Shown: in pieces, positions 1-8,698 of the stretch
Layout of the letters: each line of letters starts with the position of its first letter
Position numbering within the stretch: position 1 is the first letter of the stretch
Source of the DNA: Methylobacterium soli
GTDB lineage: Bacteria > Pseudomonadota > Alphaproteobacteria > Rhizobiales > Beijerinckiaceae
Assembly (NCBI RefSeq): GCF_008806385.1
Contig: NZ_VZZK01000010.1
Coordinates: 62,001-126,000, forward strand
Reading direction: 5' to 3'
DNA length: 64,000 bases
The notes under the pieces: model-generated
Databases searched by the model: none
Told to the model about the DNA's origin: nothing
What the model saw: only the letters and a program-made list of their open reading frames with translations
Position numbers and translations under genes: made by a program

Positions 1-1489
1 CGTCTACCCGAACGGCATCTCGACCGCCCTCCCGGCGGCGGTCCAGCGCGCCCTCGTCGCGTTGATCCCGGGCCTGGAGCGGGCCGAGATCGTCCGGCCC
101 GGCTACGCCATCGAGTACGATTACGTCGACCCGCGCGAGCTCGATGCCAGCCTGCAGGTCAAGCGCCTGCCCGGCCTGTTCCTGGCCGGCCAGATCAACG
201 GCACGACCGGGTACGAGGAGGCGGCGGGCCAGGGCCTGGTGGCCGGCCTCAACGCCGCGCGCCGCGCCGGCGGGCAGGCGCCGGCCGTCTTCGACCGGGC
301 CGAATCCTATCTCGGGGTGATGATCGACGACCTCGTCACCCACGGGGTCAGCGAGCCCTACCGGATGTTCACCTCCCGGTCGGAATACCGGTTGTCCCTG
401 CGGGTCGACAATGCCGACGAGCGCCTGACCCCCCGGGGCCTCGCCCTCGGCTGCATCAGTGCCCAGCGGGCAGCCCACTTCGCGGCGTCCCAGGCGGAGT
501 TGCTGGCCGCCCGCGCCCGCCTCGACGCGCTCAGCCTCACGCCGACGGAGGCGCAGGCGTCCGGCATCGCGCTGAACCAGGACGGCATCCGCCGCACCGG
601 CTTCCAGCTCCTGTCCTATCCGGACCTCGACTGGCCGCGCCTCGCGGCGATCTGGCCCGACCTCGCCACGGTCTCGCCGCGCATCGCCGAGCGGCTGCGG
701 ACGGATGCCACCTACGCGGTCTATCTCGACCGCCAGCAGGCCGACATCGCGGCCTTCCGCCGGGACGAGGCGGTGCGGCTGCCCCCTGCCCTCGACTACG
801 CCGCGATCGCGGGTCTCTCGACCGAGATGCGGCTGAAGCTCGAGACTGTACGCCCTGATACGTTGGGGCAGGCCGCCCGCATCGAGGGCGTAACGCCGGC
901 AGCCCTGACGCTCCTGGCGGCCCATGCGCGGCGCGGCAGGTCGCTCGCTTCACCGGATGGGGGGGGTGGTCTTTCCGGGGTGGTCGCATCCTTCACCCCA
1001 ACCCTCTCCCGGACGGGAGAGGGGGCTCGTCGCGGTGCCCGCGCCCATTCTGACACGCGCGCCAGTGCCCTGGACCAGCCGCTCGAAACCGACGGCGGAG
1101 CGCGTCACCTCTCCCGTCCGGGAGAGGTCGAGTCCGCGGCACGCGGACCGGGTGAGGGGTGCGACGGTTCCGGCGAGGTCGCACCCCTCACCCCTACCCT
1201 CTCCCGGATGGGAGAGGGGGCTCGTCGCGGTGCTCACGCTCATTCTGACACATGCGCCAGTGCCCTGGACCAGTCGCTTGGAGCGGACGACGGAGCGCCT
1301 CACCTCTCCCGTCCGGGAGAGGTCGAGTCCGCGGCACGCGGACCGGGTGAGGGATGCGACCTTTCCGGCGAGGTCACACCCCTCACCCTTACCCTCTCCC
1401 GGACGGGAGAGGGTAAGGGCCTCGCGAACGGGCGGGGATGCGAGCCGGCCGCGCTCCGCCTCGACCTCTCGAAAGGCGCGAGCGCCTGA
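1..1489 (+). CDS. mnmG: tRNA uridine-5-carboxymethylaminomethyl modification enzyme MnmG (GidA), 3' part, with repeat-derived C-terminal extension
   Basis: MnmG works with MnmE (GTPase) to install the cmnm5 group on wobble uridine 34 of certain tRNAs, using FAD, NADH and methylene-THF. The gene enters from the left edge in frame 2 and lacks roughly the first half. Visible family signatures are [27 protein letters not shown] and [14 protein letters not shown], then the C-terminal MnmE-binding helices ending near [17 protein letters not shown] (about base 935). A normal MnmG stops there; this frame runs on for about 180 further codons through a GC-rich palindromic repeat array before TGA at 1487-1489. 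The stop overlaps the rsmG start as TGATG. The extension has no resemblance to an MnmG domain, so I infer a repeat insertion that removed the old stop codon. Identity is certain; whether the tail is tolerated is unknown. Confidence 0.95.
   Translation, partial: VYPNGISTALPAAVQRALVALIPGLERAEIVRPGYAIEYDYVDPRELDASLQVKRLPGLFLAGQINGTTGYEEAAGQGLVAGLNAARRAGGQAPAVFDRAESYLGVMIDDLVTHGVSEPYRMFTSRSEYRLSLRVDNADERLTPRGLALGCISAQRAAHFAASQAELLAARARLDALSLTPTEAQASGIALNQDGIRRTGFQLLSYPDLDWPRLAAIWPDLATVSPRIAERLRTDATYAVYLDRQQADIAAFRRDEAVRLPPALDYAAIAGLSTEMRLKLETVRPDTLGQAARIEGVTPAALTLLAAHARRGRSLASPDGGGGLSGVVASFTPTLSRTGEGARRGARAHSDTRASALDQPLETDGGARHLSRPGEVESAARGPGEGCDGSGEVAPLTPTLSRMGEGARRGAHAHSDTCASALDQSLGADDGAPHLSRPGEVESAARGPGEGCDLSGEVTPLTLTLSRTGEGKGLANGRGCEPAALRLDLSKGASA
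971..1414. repeat. 195-bp tandem repeat, about 2.3 copies, inside the mnmG 3' end
   Basis: The segment CTCTCCCGG recurs at 1004, 1199 and 1394, exactly 195 bases apart, and the sequence between is nearly identical in the two full units; similarity begins at about 971. Each unit holds inverted elements of the CTCTCCCG-N-CGGGAGAG palindrome type common as dispersed repeats in Methylobacterium-like genomes. Because 195 is 65 codons, each unit keeps the mnmG frame open. Single diverged copies of the same palindrome occur at about 15.82 and 15.94 kb. Confidence 0.9.
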
Positions 1490-2121
1490 TGGCCGCGGAT
1501 CGCGATCGCGTGCTGGCGCAGGCCGCTGTTTCACGTGAAACAGCGGCCAAGCTCGATCTCTACGTGGAGCAGCTGCGACGCTGGCAGAGCGTGAAGAATC
1601 TTGTCGGTCCCGCGACCCTCGCGGAGGTCTGGACTCGCCATGTGGCCGATGCGCTGCAGCTTCTCGCCCTGGCCCCTGAGGCGACGCGGTGGCTCGATCT
1701 CGGCTCCGGGGCCGGCATTCCGGGGTTGATCCTCGCCATCGCGGGGGCGGAGCGGCCCGGTTTCCACGTCGATCTCGTGGAAAGCAACGCGCGCAAATGC
1801 GCCTTCCTGCTCGAGAGCGCCCGCCTGACTGGGGCCCCCGTCCGGGTGCACAATGTCCGCATCGAGGACGTCATCGCGGGGTTCACCGGGGCTGAGGTCA
1901 TCTGCGCCCGGGCGCTGGCGAATCTCGACCAGCTTCTCGCGTGGACCGAGCCGCTGTTGAAAATGGGCACCACCGGGCTGTTTCCGAAGGGACGGGACGT
2001 CGAGGCTGAATTGACCCAAGCTGCGCAACGGTGGAGATTCGTTTACGATCTCCACCCGAGCCGCACCGACTCGGCCGCGCGCATCGTGCGCGTCACCGAC
2101 CTTTCCCGCGTGGATTCATGA
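1489..2121 (+). CDS. rsmG: 16S rRNA (guanine527-N7)-methyltransferase RsmG (GidB)
   Basis: A 210-residue SAM-dependent methyltransferase that makes m7G527 in 16S rRNA; its loss gives low-level streptomycin resistance in many bacteria. The Rossmann SAM-binding motif is LDLGSGAGIPGLILAI at about residues 67-82, followed by VDLVESNARKCAFL and later ICARALANLDQLL, all typical of RsmG. I chose ATG 1489, which overlaps the mnmG stop (TGATG), instead of the upstream ATG at 1438, because the extra residues do not match the family and [18 protein letters not shown] is a normal RsmG N-terminus. The gene is translationally linked to mnmG upstream and to parA downstream (ATGA overlap at 2118). The first codons contain a parS site. 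Confidence 0.96.
   Translation: MAADRDRVLAQAAVSRETAAKLDLYVEQLRRWQSVKNLVGPATLAEVWTRHVADALQLLALAPEATRWLDLGSGAGIPGLILAIAGAERPGFHVDLVESNARKCAFLLESARLTGAPVRVHNVRIEDVIAGFTGAEVICARALANLDQLLAWTEPLLKMGTTGLFPKGRDVEAELTQAAQRWRFVYDLHPSRTDSAARIVRVTDLSRVDS
1521..1548. promoter_or_regulatory. parS: parS centromere-like ParB-binding site
   Basis: TGTTTCACGTGAAACA at 1527-1542 is the canonical bacterial chromosomal parS core; six more bases on each side (GGCCGC/GCGGCC) extend it to a perfect 28-base palindrome. It lies inside rsmG, coding for residues near AAVSRETAA, about 1.6 kb upstream of parB. ParB-family proteins load on this sequence as CTP-dependent clamps and ParA then moves the complex. A weaker site is at 6521. 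Confidence 0.95.
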
Positions 2122-2960
2122 CCAGCGATCCCACTCCCCTTCCCGCTCAGCCCGAGCGGCCGCTGCGGATTTTGGCCCTCGCCAACCAGAAGGGCGGCGT
2201 CGGCAAGACCACGACCGCCATCAACCTCGGCACGGCGCTCGCCGCGATCGGGGAGCGCGTGCTGGTGTTCGATCTCGACCCGCAGGGCAACGCCTCGACG
2301 GGGCTGGGCATCGATCGCCGCCAGCGCCGGGTCTCCACCTATCACGTGCTCTCCGGCGATGCGGGCCTGGCGCAGGCGGTGGTTCCGACGGCGGTGCCGC
2401 GCCTGTCGGTGGCGCCCTCCACCATGGACCTGCTCGGGCTGGAACTGGAGATGGCGAGCTCCTCCGACCGGGCCTACCGCCTGCGCAACGTTCTCAAGGG
2501 CATCGGCGAGGCCGGCACGGCGACGGAGGGGGTCACCTACGTGCTGATCGATTGCCCGCCCTCGTTGAACCTGCTCACCATCAACGCCCTCGCGGCGGCC
2601 GACGCCGTGCTGGTGCCGCTGCAATGCGAGTTCTTCGCGCTGGAGGGCTTGAGCCAGCTCCTGCGCACGGTCGAACAGGTGCGCGGCGCCCTCAACCCGC
2701 GCCTCACCATCCAGGGCATCGTCCTGACGATGTTCGATCCGCGCAACAACCTCTCGGCGCAGGTGGTGGCGGATGTGCGCAGCTTCATGGGCGAGAAGGT
2801 CTACGAGACCATGATCCCCCGCAATGTCCGGGTCTCGGAGGCCCCCTCGCACGGCAAGCCGGTGCTGCTCTACGACCTCAAATGCGCCGGCTCCCAGGCC
2901 TATCTGCGCCTCGCCTCCGAGGTGATCCAGCGCGAGGGGCGCATGCCGGTGGCGGCCTGA
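2118..2960 (+). CDS. parA: chromosome partitioning ATPase ParA
   Basis: A 280-residue deviant-Walker ATPase that binds nonspecific DNA in its ATP-bound dimer form and pulls ParB-parS complexes toward a pole. Residues 17-33 read ILALANQKGGVGKTTTA, with the deviant Walker A signature (KGGVGKT) that includes the extra lysine, and DLDPQGNASTGLG and LIDCPPSLNLLT supply the A' and B motifs. The start ATG at 2118 overlaps the rsmG stop by ATGA, so translation is probably coupled; an upstream in-frame ATG at 2031 lies inside rsmG and gives a non-homologous leader. parB follows after a 150-base gap containing two inverted repeats. Confidence 0.97.
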   Translation: MTSDPTPLPAQPERPLRILALANQKGGVGKTTTAINLGTALAAIGERVLVFDLDPQGNASTGLGIDRRQRRVSTYHVLSGDAGLAQAVVPTAVPRLSVAPSTMDLLGLELEMASSSDRAYRLRNVLKGIGEAGTATEGVTYVLIDCPPSLNLLTINALAAADAVLVPLQCEFFALEGLSQLLRTVEQVRGALNPRLTIQGIVLTMFDPRNNLSAQVVADVRSFMGEKVYETMIPRNVRVSEAPSHGKPVLLYDLKCAGSQAYLRLASEVIQREGRMPVAA

Positions 2961-2995
2961 ACCGTCACCGGTTCGGCCTGAACCGGCACCGGTTC
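2959..2995. promoter_or_regulatory. Two copies of a GAACCG-N4-CGGTTC inverted repeat between parA and parB
   Basis: Identical 6-bp arms occur at 2959-2974 (spacer TCAC) and 2980-2995 (spacer GCAC), with centres 21 bases apart, which is two turns of the helix. The first copy overlaps the parA stop codon. They could be tandem protein-binding half-sites or short hairpins that attenuate transcription into parB. There is no T-run, so a classical intrinsic terminator is unlikely. Function is inferred. Confidence 0.5.
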
Positions 2996-3110
2996 CCGAG
3001 TCCCCTCCCCCTGCCGGCCCTGCCCAGATCGATCGGGCGCCGCGGGCGGGTTCGACAAACGTGACAGATCGAGTAGCGTGAGCGTACAGGAGTTTGAGCG
3101 AGTGGCGGCG

Positions 3111-3995
3111 ATGGCGGATGATGCGGCACGGCCGCGGCTCGGGCGCGGCCTCGCGGCCCTGATCGGCGATTTCGGCAACGATGCGGGGCCATCCACCTCG
3201 CAGGCCCAGCGCAAGGTCGCGGTGGAGTTCCTGCGGCCGAACCCGCGCAACCCGCGTCGCCGCTTCAACGATCCGGAACTCGACGAGCTCGCGGCCTCGA
3301 TCAAGCTGCGCGGGGTGATTCAGCCCATCGTGGTGCGGGCGCTCGCCAACGTGCCGGACACCTACGAGATCGTGGCGGGCGAGCGCCGCTGGCGCGCGGC
3401 GCAGCGGGCCGGGCTCACCGAGTTGCCGGTCGTCACCGTCGAGATCGACGACCGCACCTCGCTCGAATTCGCCATCCTGGAGAATGTCCAGCGCAGCGAC
3501 CTCAACGCCATCGAGGAGGCGGCGGGCTACGAGCGGCTGATGAGCGAGTTCCGCTACAGCCAGAGCGAGCTCGCCGAGATCCTGGGCAAGAGCCGCAGCC
3601 ACCTCGCTAACACGCTGCGGCTGCTGCAGCTCAGCCCGCCGATCCAGGAGCGAGTGATCGCGGGCGAGATCACCGCGGGCCACGCCCGGGCTCTGCTCGC
3701 CGTGCGCGACCCCGAGACCGTGGCCCGCCGCATCGTGGAGGAGGGGCTCTCGGTCCGCGAGGTCGAGGCCCTGGCCTCCGCCGAGCTTCCCGACAGCGAA
3801 GGCCCCCGCCCCGGCCGCCCCCGGCGCGGCCCCGAGAAGGACGCGGAGATCCGCACCCTGGAGCAGAGCCTCGCCCAGGCGCTCGGCCTCGGCGTCGCCG
3901 TGAAGGCGAAGGCCACCGGCGTCGGCGAGATCCGGATCCGCTACGGCAGCGCCGAGGAGCTGGAGGCCCTGTGCCGCCGGCTGAACGCCGGATAA
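3111..3995 (+). CDS. parB: chromosome partitioning protein ParB
   Basis: A 294-residue ParB/Spo0J protein. From residue 36 the N-terminal CTP-binding domain is visible (VEFLRPNPRNPRRRF, then GERRWRAAQRAGL at about 90-102 and ENVQRSDLNAIEEA), followed by the HTH that reads parS (SQSELAEILGKSRSHLANTLRLL) and a C-terminal dimerization domain. ATG 3111 gives MADDAARPRLGRGLAALIGDF, the usual ParB start. GTG 3102, nine bases downstream of an AGGAG at 3088-3092, is a credible alternative and would add only three residues. Its site is in rsmG 1.6 kb upstream; ParA is immediately upstream. Convergent holA follows. Confidence 0.96.
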   Translation: MADDAARPRLGRGLAALIGDFGNDAGPSTSQAQRKVAVEFLRPNPRNPRRRFNDPELDELAASIKLRGVIQPIVVRALANVPDTYEIVAGERRWRAAQRAGLTELPVVTVEIDDRTSLEFAILENVQRSDLNAIEEAAGYERLMSEFRYSQSELAEILGKSRSHLANTLRLLQLSPPIQERVIAGEITAGHARALLAVRDPETVARRIVEEGLSVREVEALASAELPDSEGPRPGRPRRGPEKDAEIRTLEQSLAQALGLGVAVKAKATGVGEIRIRYGSAEELEALCRRLNAG

Positions 3996-4050
3996 GCGCG
4001 TTGCCGCAACGGATCGCGCGGCCGGCCTGACGCCGAGTTCCGCGCCGGCC

Positions 4051-5082
4051 CTATCCGCGCCGGCGGGCCGCCTCGCCGGCGATCCGCAGCAGGGTCGCGA
4101 GGGCATGGGCCTGGGCGAGGTCCGGCCCGGAGCGGCGGCAGGCCAGCACCGCCTCCTGCAGGATCTGGATGGCCTGCCGCAGGGAAGCGGGCGACCAGCG
4201 GGCGAGCTGCGTCTCCACGATGGCCTTGCGGCGAAAATGCAGTCCGCGCCAGTTCGCCACCATCAGGCTCGGGCTCTTGCCCTCCCCGTCGAGGCGGGTC
4301 GACAGCAGGGTCAGGGCATGGCGCAGGCATGAGCCCAGCATCACGGAGGGGTCGAGGCCCTCGTGCCGGAAGCGGCGATAATCGCGCTCGACATCCGAGG
4401 CGCGGCCCGCGAAGGCGGCGTCGATCAGGGTGTTGAGTACGCTGCCGGCAACGTCGCTCACCACCGCGTCGACCGCGTCGAGGCCGACGCTGCCGGAACC
4501 GCGCGCATAGAGGGCGAGCTTCTCGATCTCCGACAGGCTGGCGCGCCGGTCGCCGCCGAGGCTCGCGACCAGCACCTCGCGCGCCTCCCGGTCGATGCGC
4601 AGGCCGTGGCCCTGCAGGGTGCGGTCGACGAGATCGGCGAGCGCGCGCTCATCATCCGGGTAGCAGGGCAGGGCGAGCGCCTTCGGCGAGCGCTCGCAGA
4701 GAGTGCGCAGGGGGGCGGATTTGCCGAGATCCCCCGCCTCCACCACGATGCGGGTGCCGGCGATCTCGCTCTTGAGGACGAGGTCGATGGCGGGCGCGTA
4801 GTTGCGGCTGCCGGGGCGGATCCAGATGGTGCGCTCGCCCCCGAACAGCCCGACCGTGCCGGCCTCGTCGGCGAGGCGCCCGGGATCGGCCGCCAAGACG
4901 TCGCCGTCGATCTTCACCAGCGCGAAAGGATCGTCCGGATCCTTGACGAAGCCCTCGGCCAAGCTCTTGGCGCGCTCGACCACGAGGCCGGTATCGGGCC
5001 CGTAGACGAGGATGACGGGGATGCGCGGATCGGGCCCGCGCCGGATCAGCCCCTCGACGTCGCCGGCCTTGACCGCCGTCAT
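4051..5082 (-). CDS. holA: DNA polymerase III subunit delta (HolA)
   Basis: A 343-residue clamp-loader delta subunit, the wrench that opens the beta clamp within the gamma/tau complex. The order fits the family: an N-terminal ATPase-like fold without a functional Walker A (VILVYGPDTGLVVERAKSLAEGF), a middle region with LASLGGDRRASLSEIEKLALYA, and the C-terminal collar region rich in Leu and Arg (SCLRHALTLLSTRLDGEGKS). It starts 21 bases after the lptE stop, with GTGAGG just upstream of ATG, so it is the third gene of a leuS-lptE-holA operon, the usual order in proteobacteria. It converges with parB. Confidence 0.93.
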   Translation of the reverse strand: MTAVKAGDVEGLIRRGPDPRIPVILVYGPDTGLVVERAKSLAEGFVKDPDDPFALVKIDGDVLAADPGRLADEAGTVGLFGGERTIWIRPGSRNYAPAIDLVLKSEIAGTRIVVEAGDLGKSAPLRTLCERSPKALALPCYPDDERALADLVDRTLQGHGLRIDREAREVLVASLGGDRRASLSEIEKLALYARGSGSVGLDAVDAVVSDVAGSVLNTLIDAAFAGRASDVERDYRRFRHEGLDPSVMLGSCLRHALTLLSTRLDGEGKSPSLMVANWRGLHFRRKAIVETQLARWSPASLRQAIQILQEAVLACRRSGPDLAQAHALATLLRIAGEAARRRG

Positions 5083-5103
5083 GGCCTCACGCTGTCCTGA
5101 TGC

Positions 5104-5661
5104 TCACGGCTTCGTCACCAGCACGGAGGCAATGCGGGTCTTGATCTGCTCGGCCAGGACCTTGGAGAGGCGGATCTCGGCATCGCGGGCCGCGCGGAGC
5201 GAGGCGAAGCGCTGCACCGAGCGGTCATAGGTCGCCGTCGAGGTGGCGACGCCCTCGGTGATGATCTTGGTGCCTTCGAGATTCTCCAGCCTGTAGCGGA
5301 TGTTCGCCACGATGGTGCCGGCCTCGGCGCGCCCGGTCTGCGAGGAGACGATCGGGGTCTGCAGGGACTCGCTGCCCTCCATCTTCAGCTTGTAGCGCTT
5401 GGGCGAGGGCTGGCCGGAGCCGTCGAGGTCGAAGATCAGCTCGCTGCGCAGGTAATGGCCGAGGCGCTCCTGGCCCTGCGCCATGTTGATGTCGTCGACC
5501 TGAATCCCGGCGAGGAGGGCCGCCATCGGCTCGCCCGAGGCGGTGGGACCGTAGAGGGGACGGAAGCAGGCGGAGAGGTTGACCGCCAGGGCAGCGATCA
5601 GCGCGAGCTTCGCCGCGCGGGCGACCGGCCGGCCACCCTTTTGCACTGCCATCCGCATCAT
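5104..5661 (-). CDS. lptE: LPS-assembly lipoprotein LptE
   Basis: LptE plugs the LptD barrel in the outer membrane and helps place lipopolysaccharide on the cell surface. The protein has a lipoprotein signal: basic residues, a hydrophobic stretch LALIAALAVNL and the lipobox LSAC, after which FRPLYGPTASG is a typical LptE beginning. The rest (YLRSELIFDLDG, YRLENLEGTKIITEGVA, YDRSVQRFASLRAARDAE, LSKVLAEQIKTRIAS) matches the family. Start choice is uncertain: ATG at 5691, 5661, 5658 or 5652. An AAAGGA lies only one base before 5691, too close to serve it, so I give 5661. It sits between leuS and holA in the same direction. Confidence 0.85.
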   Translation of the reverse strand: MMRMAVQKGGRPVARAAKLALIAALAVNLSACFRPLYGPTASGEPMAALLAGIQVDDINMAQGQERLGHYLRSELIFDLDGSGQPSPKRYKLKMEGSESLQTPIVSSQTGRAEAGTIVANIRYRLENLEGTKIITEGVATSTATYDRSVQRFASLRAARDAEIRLSKVLAEQIKTRIASVLVTKP

Positions 5662-5790
5662 GGTCCGCCGCAATCCCCGACTCCGTCTCATGTCCTTTAA
5701 GGGCAGGACCGGCCCCGGTCATCAGTCTGAACGATCAAGCTTACCGATTCCTGAGCGCTCTTCTGGGCAGGACCGGGGCAGGGGGCGCCG

Positions 5791-8403
5791 TCAGACCACG
5801 AGATTCACGATCCGGCCCGGCACCACGATCACCTTGCGGGGCGTCCTGCCCTCGAGTGCCCGCTGCACCGGCTCCAGCGCCAGCACCGCGGCCTCGACCG
5901 CGGCGGCGCCGGCCTCGCGCGGCACGGTCACGTCCGCGCGCTTCTTGCCGTTGATCTGGACCGGGAGGGTGACCTCGTCCTCGATCAGGAGCGCCCGGTC
6001 CGCCTGCGGCCAGGGCGCCTGCGCCACGAGGCCGGTTCGACCGAGCGCGCGCCAGCATTCCTCGGACAGGTGCGGCATCATCGGGGCGATGAGCTGCACC
6101 AGGATGCCGGCCGCCTCCCCGGCCGCCTTGGCCGGGACCCCGTTGCGCAAGGCCTCTTCGAGGGCGTTGGCCAGGGTGTAGATATGGGCGACGCATCGGT
6201 TGAAGCGCAGGCGCTCGACATCCTCCTCGACCGAGGCCAGCGCCTTGTGGGCGGCCTTGCGGAGCGCCGCGCCGGCCGCGGCGTCGCTCCCGTTGGCGCC
6301 CGCCGCCGTCGCGACGAGGCGCCAGACGCGCTGCACGAAGCGGGCGGCACCCTGCACGCCCTCCTCGGTCCAGATCACGTCGCGTTCCGGGGGGGAATCG
6401 GAGAGCATGAACCAGCGCGCGGTGTCGGCCCCGTAGCTCGCGATGATGTCGTCGGGGTCGACCACGTTCTTCTTCGACTTCGACATCTTCTCAATGGCGC
6501 CGATGCTGATCGGCGCCTGCGTTTTCACGTGAAATGCCTGCCGCTCCGCTCCTTGCGCCTCGATCCGCACCTCGCTCGGCTGCACCCAGGCGCCGGCCGC
6601 ATCCTTGTAGGTCTCGTGCACCACCATGCCCTGGGTGAACAGGCCCGCGAAGGGCTCCGCCACCCCGGACCAGCCGGTCTCCTTCATGGCCCGCATGAAG
6701 AAGCGCGCGTAGAGCAGGTGCAGGATCGCGTGCTCGATGCCGCCGATATATTGATCGACCGCGAGCCAGTGATCGACGGCGGCGCGGTCCGTCGGGGCAT
6801 CCTGCAGCCAGGGCGCGGTGAAGCGGGCGTAGTACCAGGACGAATCCACGAAGGTGTCCATGGTGTCGGTCTCGCGCCGGGCCGGCTTGCCGCAGGCGGG
6901 GCAGGGGACGTTGCGCCAGGCATGATCGCGCTCCAGCGGGTTGCCGGGCACGTCGAAGGACACCTCCTCCGGCAGGGTCACGGGCAGGTCGGCGACCGGG
7001 ACCGGCACGGCGCCGCAATCGGCGCAATGGATGATCGGGATCGGGCAGCCCCAGTAGCGCTGGCGCGAGACGCCCCAGTCGCGCAGGCGGAACTGCACTT
7101 TGCGGGCCGCCACCGGCGCACCGCCGAGGCGTTCCTCCTCCAGCCGGTCGGCCACCGCCCGGAAGGCCTCCTCGGTGGTCATGTCGTCGAGGAAGCGCGA
7201 GTTGATCATGCGCCCGTCGCCGTCATAGGCCGTGTCGGTGATCAGGAAGCTCGCGGCATCCTGGTCCTCGGGGCAGACCACGGGCGTGTTGCCGAGGCCG
7301 TACTTGTTGGAAAAGTCGAGGTCGCGCTGGTCGTGGGCCGGGCAGCCGAAGACGGCGCCGGTGCCGTATTCCATCAGGACGAAATTCGCCACGTAGACGG
7401 GCAGCAGCCAGGATGGGTCGAGGGGGTGGCGCACCCGCAGGCCAGTATCGTGGCCGAGCTTCTCCGCGGTGTCGATCGCGGCCTGCGCAGTGCCGGTGCG
7501 GCGGCATTCCTCGATGAAGGCCTGCAGCCGCGCATCATGGCCCGCGAGCGCCGCCGCGACCGGATGGTCGGCCGCGATCGCCAGGAACTTCGCGCCGAAC
7601 AGGGTGTCGGGCCGGGTGGTGTAGACCTTGATCGTCTCGATGAGATCCTGCGTGCCGACGGGATGGTCGAGGGCGAAGCGCACTTCCAGGCCCTCCGAGC
7701 GGCCGATCCAGTTGCGCTGCATCAGCCGGACCTTCTCGGGCCAGCGCTCCAGGCCGCCGAGCGCGTCCGAGAGATCCTGCGCGAAATCGGTGATCTTGAA
7801 GAACCACTGGGTCAGCTCGCGGCTCTCCACGAGGGCGCCCGAGCGCCAGCCGCGCCCGTCGATCACCTGCTCGTTGGCCAGAACCGTGTGGTCGACCGGA
7901 TCCCAGTTAACCTTAGCGGTCCGTCTCGTGACGAGGCCGGCCTTCAGGAATTCCAGGAACATGCGCTGCTGGTGCTTGTAATAGGCGGGATCGCAGGTCG
8001 CGATCTCGCGGCTCCAATCGAGGGACAGGCCCATGGATTGCAGCTGGCCGCGCATGGTGGCGATGTTGGCGTAGGTCCAGTCGCGCGGATTGACCTTGCG
8101 TTCCATCGCGGCGTTCTCGGCCGGCAGCCCGAAGGCGTCCCAGCCCATCGGGTGCAGCACGTTGAAACCGCGCGCCCGCTTGTAGCGCGCGACCACATCG
8201 CCCATGGCGTAGTTGCGCACATGGCCCATATGGATGCGCCCCGACGGGTAGGGGAACATCTCCAGCACGTAGTATTTCGGGCGCGGATCGTCGTTCGGCG
8301 TGGTGAAGATTCCAGCCTCCGACCAGGCCTGCTGCCAGCGCGGCTCGGCATCCTTGGCGTTGTAGCGCTCGAGGGCGGCGTTCGGGGCGGCGGCATTCGT
8401 CAT
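5791..8403 (-). CDS. leuS: leucyl-tRNA synthetase
   Basis: An 870-residue class I aminoacyl-tRNA synthetase that charges tRNA-Leu. The HIGH motif appears as [15 protein letters not shown] near residue 50, the CP1 editing domain is in place ([20 protein letters not shown]), and the KMSKS loop is [16 protein letters not shown]. The C-terminus [16 protein letters not shown] is the tRNA-binding domain. The start ATG 8403 gives [23 protein letters not shown], which aligns with LeuS; the frame stays open for another 500 bases upstream but with no homology. It leads the leuS-lptE-holA operon and is divergent from the YggS gene across about 295 bases with no gene. A weak parS-like site lies inside it at 6521. 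Confidence 0.98.
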   Translation of the reverse strand: MTNAAAPNAALERYNAKDAEPRWQQAWSEAGIFTTPNDDPRPKYYVLEMFPYPSGRIHMGHVRNYAMGDVVARYKRARGFNVLHPMGWDAFGLPAENAAMERKVNPRDWTYANIATMRGQLQSMGLSLDWSREIATCDPAYYKHQQRMFLEFLKAGLVTRRTAKVNWDPVDHTVLANEQVIDGRGWRSGALVESRELTQWFFKITDFAQDLSDALGGLERWPEKVRLMQRNWIGRSEGLEVRFALDHPVGTQDLIETIKVYTTRPDTLFGAKFLAIAADHPVAAALAGHDARLQAFIEECRRTGTAQAAIDTAEKLGHDTGLRVRHPLDPSWLLPVYVANFVLMEYGTGAVFGCPAHDQRDLDFSNKYGLGNTPVVCPEDQDAASFLITDTAYDGDGRMINSRFLDDMTTEEAFRAVADRLEEERLGGAPVAARKVQFRLRDWGVSRQRYWGCPIPIIHCADCGAVPVPVADLPVTLPEEVSFDVPGNPLERDHAWRNVPCPACGKPARRETDTMDTFVDSSWYYARFTAPWLQDAPTDRAAVDHWLAVDQYIGGIEHAILHLLYARFFMRAMKETGWSGVAEPFAGLFTQGMVVHETYKDAAGAWVQPSEVRIEAQGAERQAFHVKTQAPISIGAIEKMSKSKKNVVDPDDIIASYGADTARWFMLSDSPPERDVIWTEEGVQGAARFVQRVWRLVATAAGANGSDAAAGAALRKAAHKALASVEEDVERLRFNRCVAHIYTLANALEEALRNGVPAKAAGEAAGILVQLIAPMMPHLSEECWRALGRTGLVAQAPWPQADRALLIEDEVTLPVQINGKKRADVTVPREAGAAAVEAAVLALEPVQRALEGRTPRKVIVVPGRIVNLVV
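6521..6536. promoter_or_regulatory. Degenerate parS-like site inside leuS
   Basis: GTTTTCACGTGAAATG keeps the central 12 bases TTTCACGTGAAA of parS and differs at the two outer bases on each side. It is about 5 kb from the perfect site. Chromosomes often carry several parS sites within tens of kilobases of the origin, so weak binding is plausible, but chance cannot be excluded. Confidence 0.4.
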
Positions 8404-8698
8404 GGTCAAGTCACCACAGGGGCTGGGCGGACCCGGGCCGAGATCGTGTGTCGGGAGGAACGGTGCGGCGCCGGATCCTTGCCGGACCTTCGGTTCGACG
8501 CCGCTGCGAGGCCGGACTACCACAGGAGAGCCGGCCTCCGTCAACAAATGCGATGGTGCGCGGGCGGGCGCCGGGCAGGCCGGCGGGGCAGGGGAGGGGA
8601 TGGCGCGAATCCAAACGGGAGCCCCGATTTGCCGCGCGCGTTCTCGGTGATACTCCGCTGGCGCCAGCCCAAGCCCGAGACACCCGAAGAGACCAGCC

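Noticed and set aside
8404-8698. Coding region between leuS and the YggS gene
   Set aside because: Open frames extend into it, but they carry no homology or ribosome site; I treat it as a divergent promoter region.
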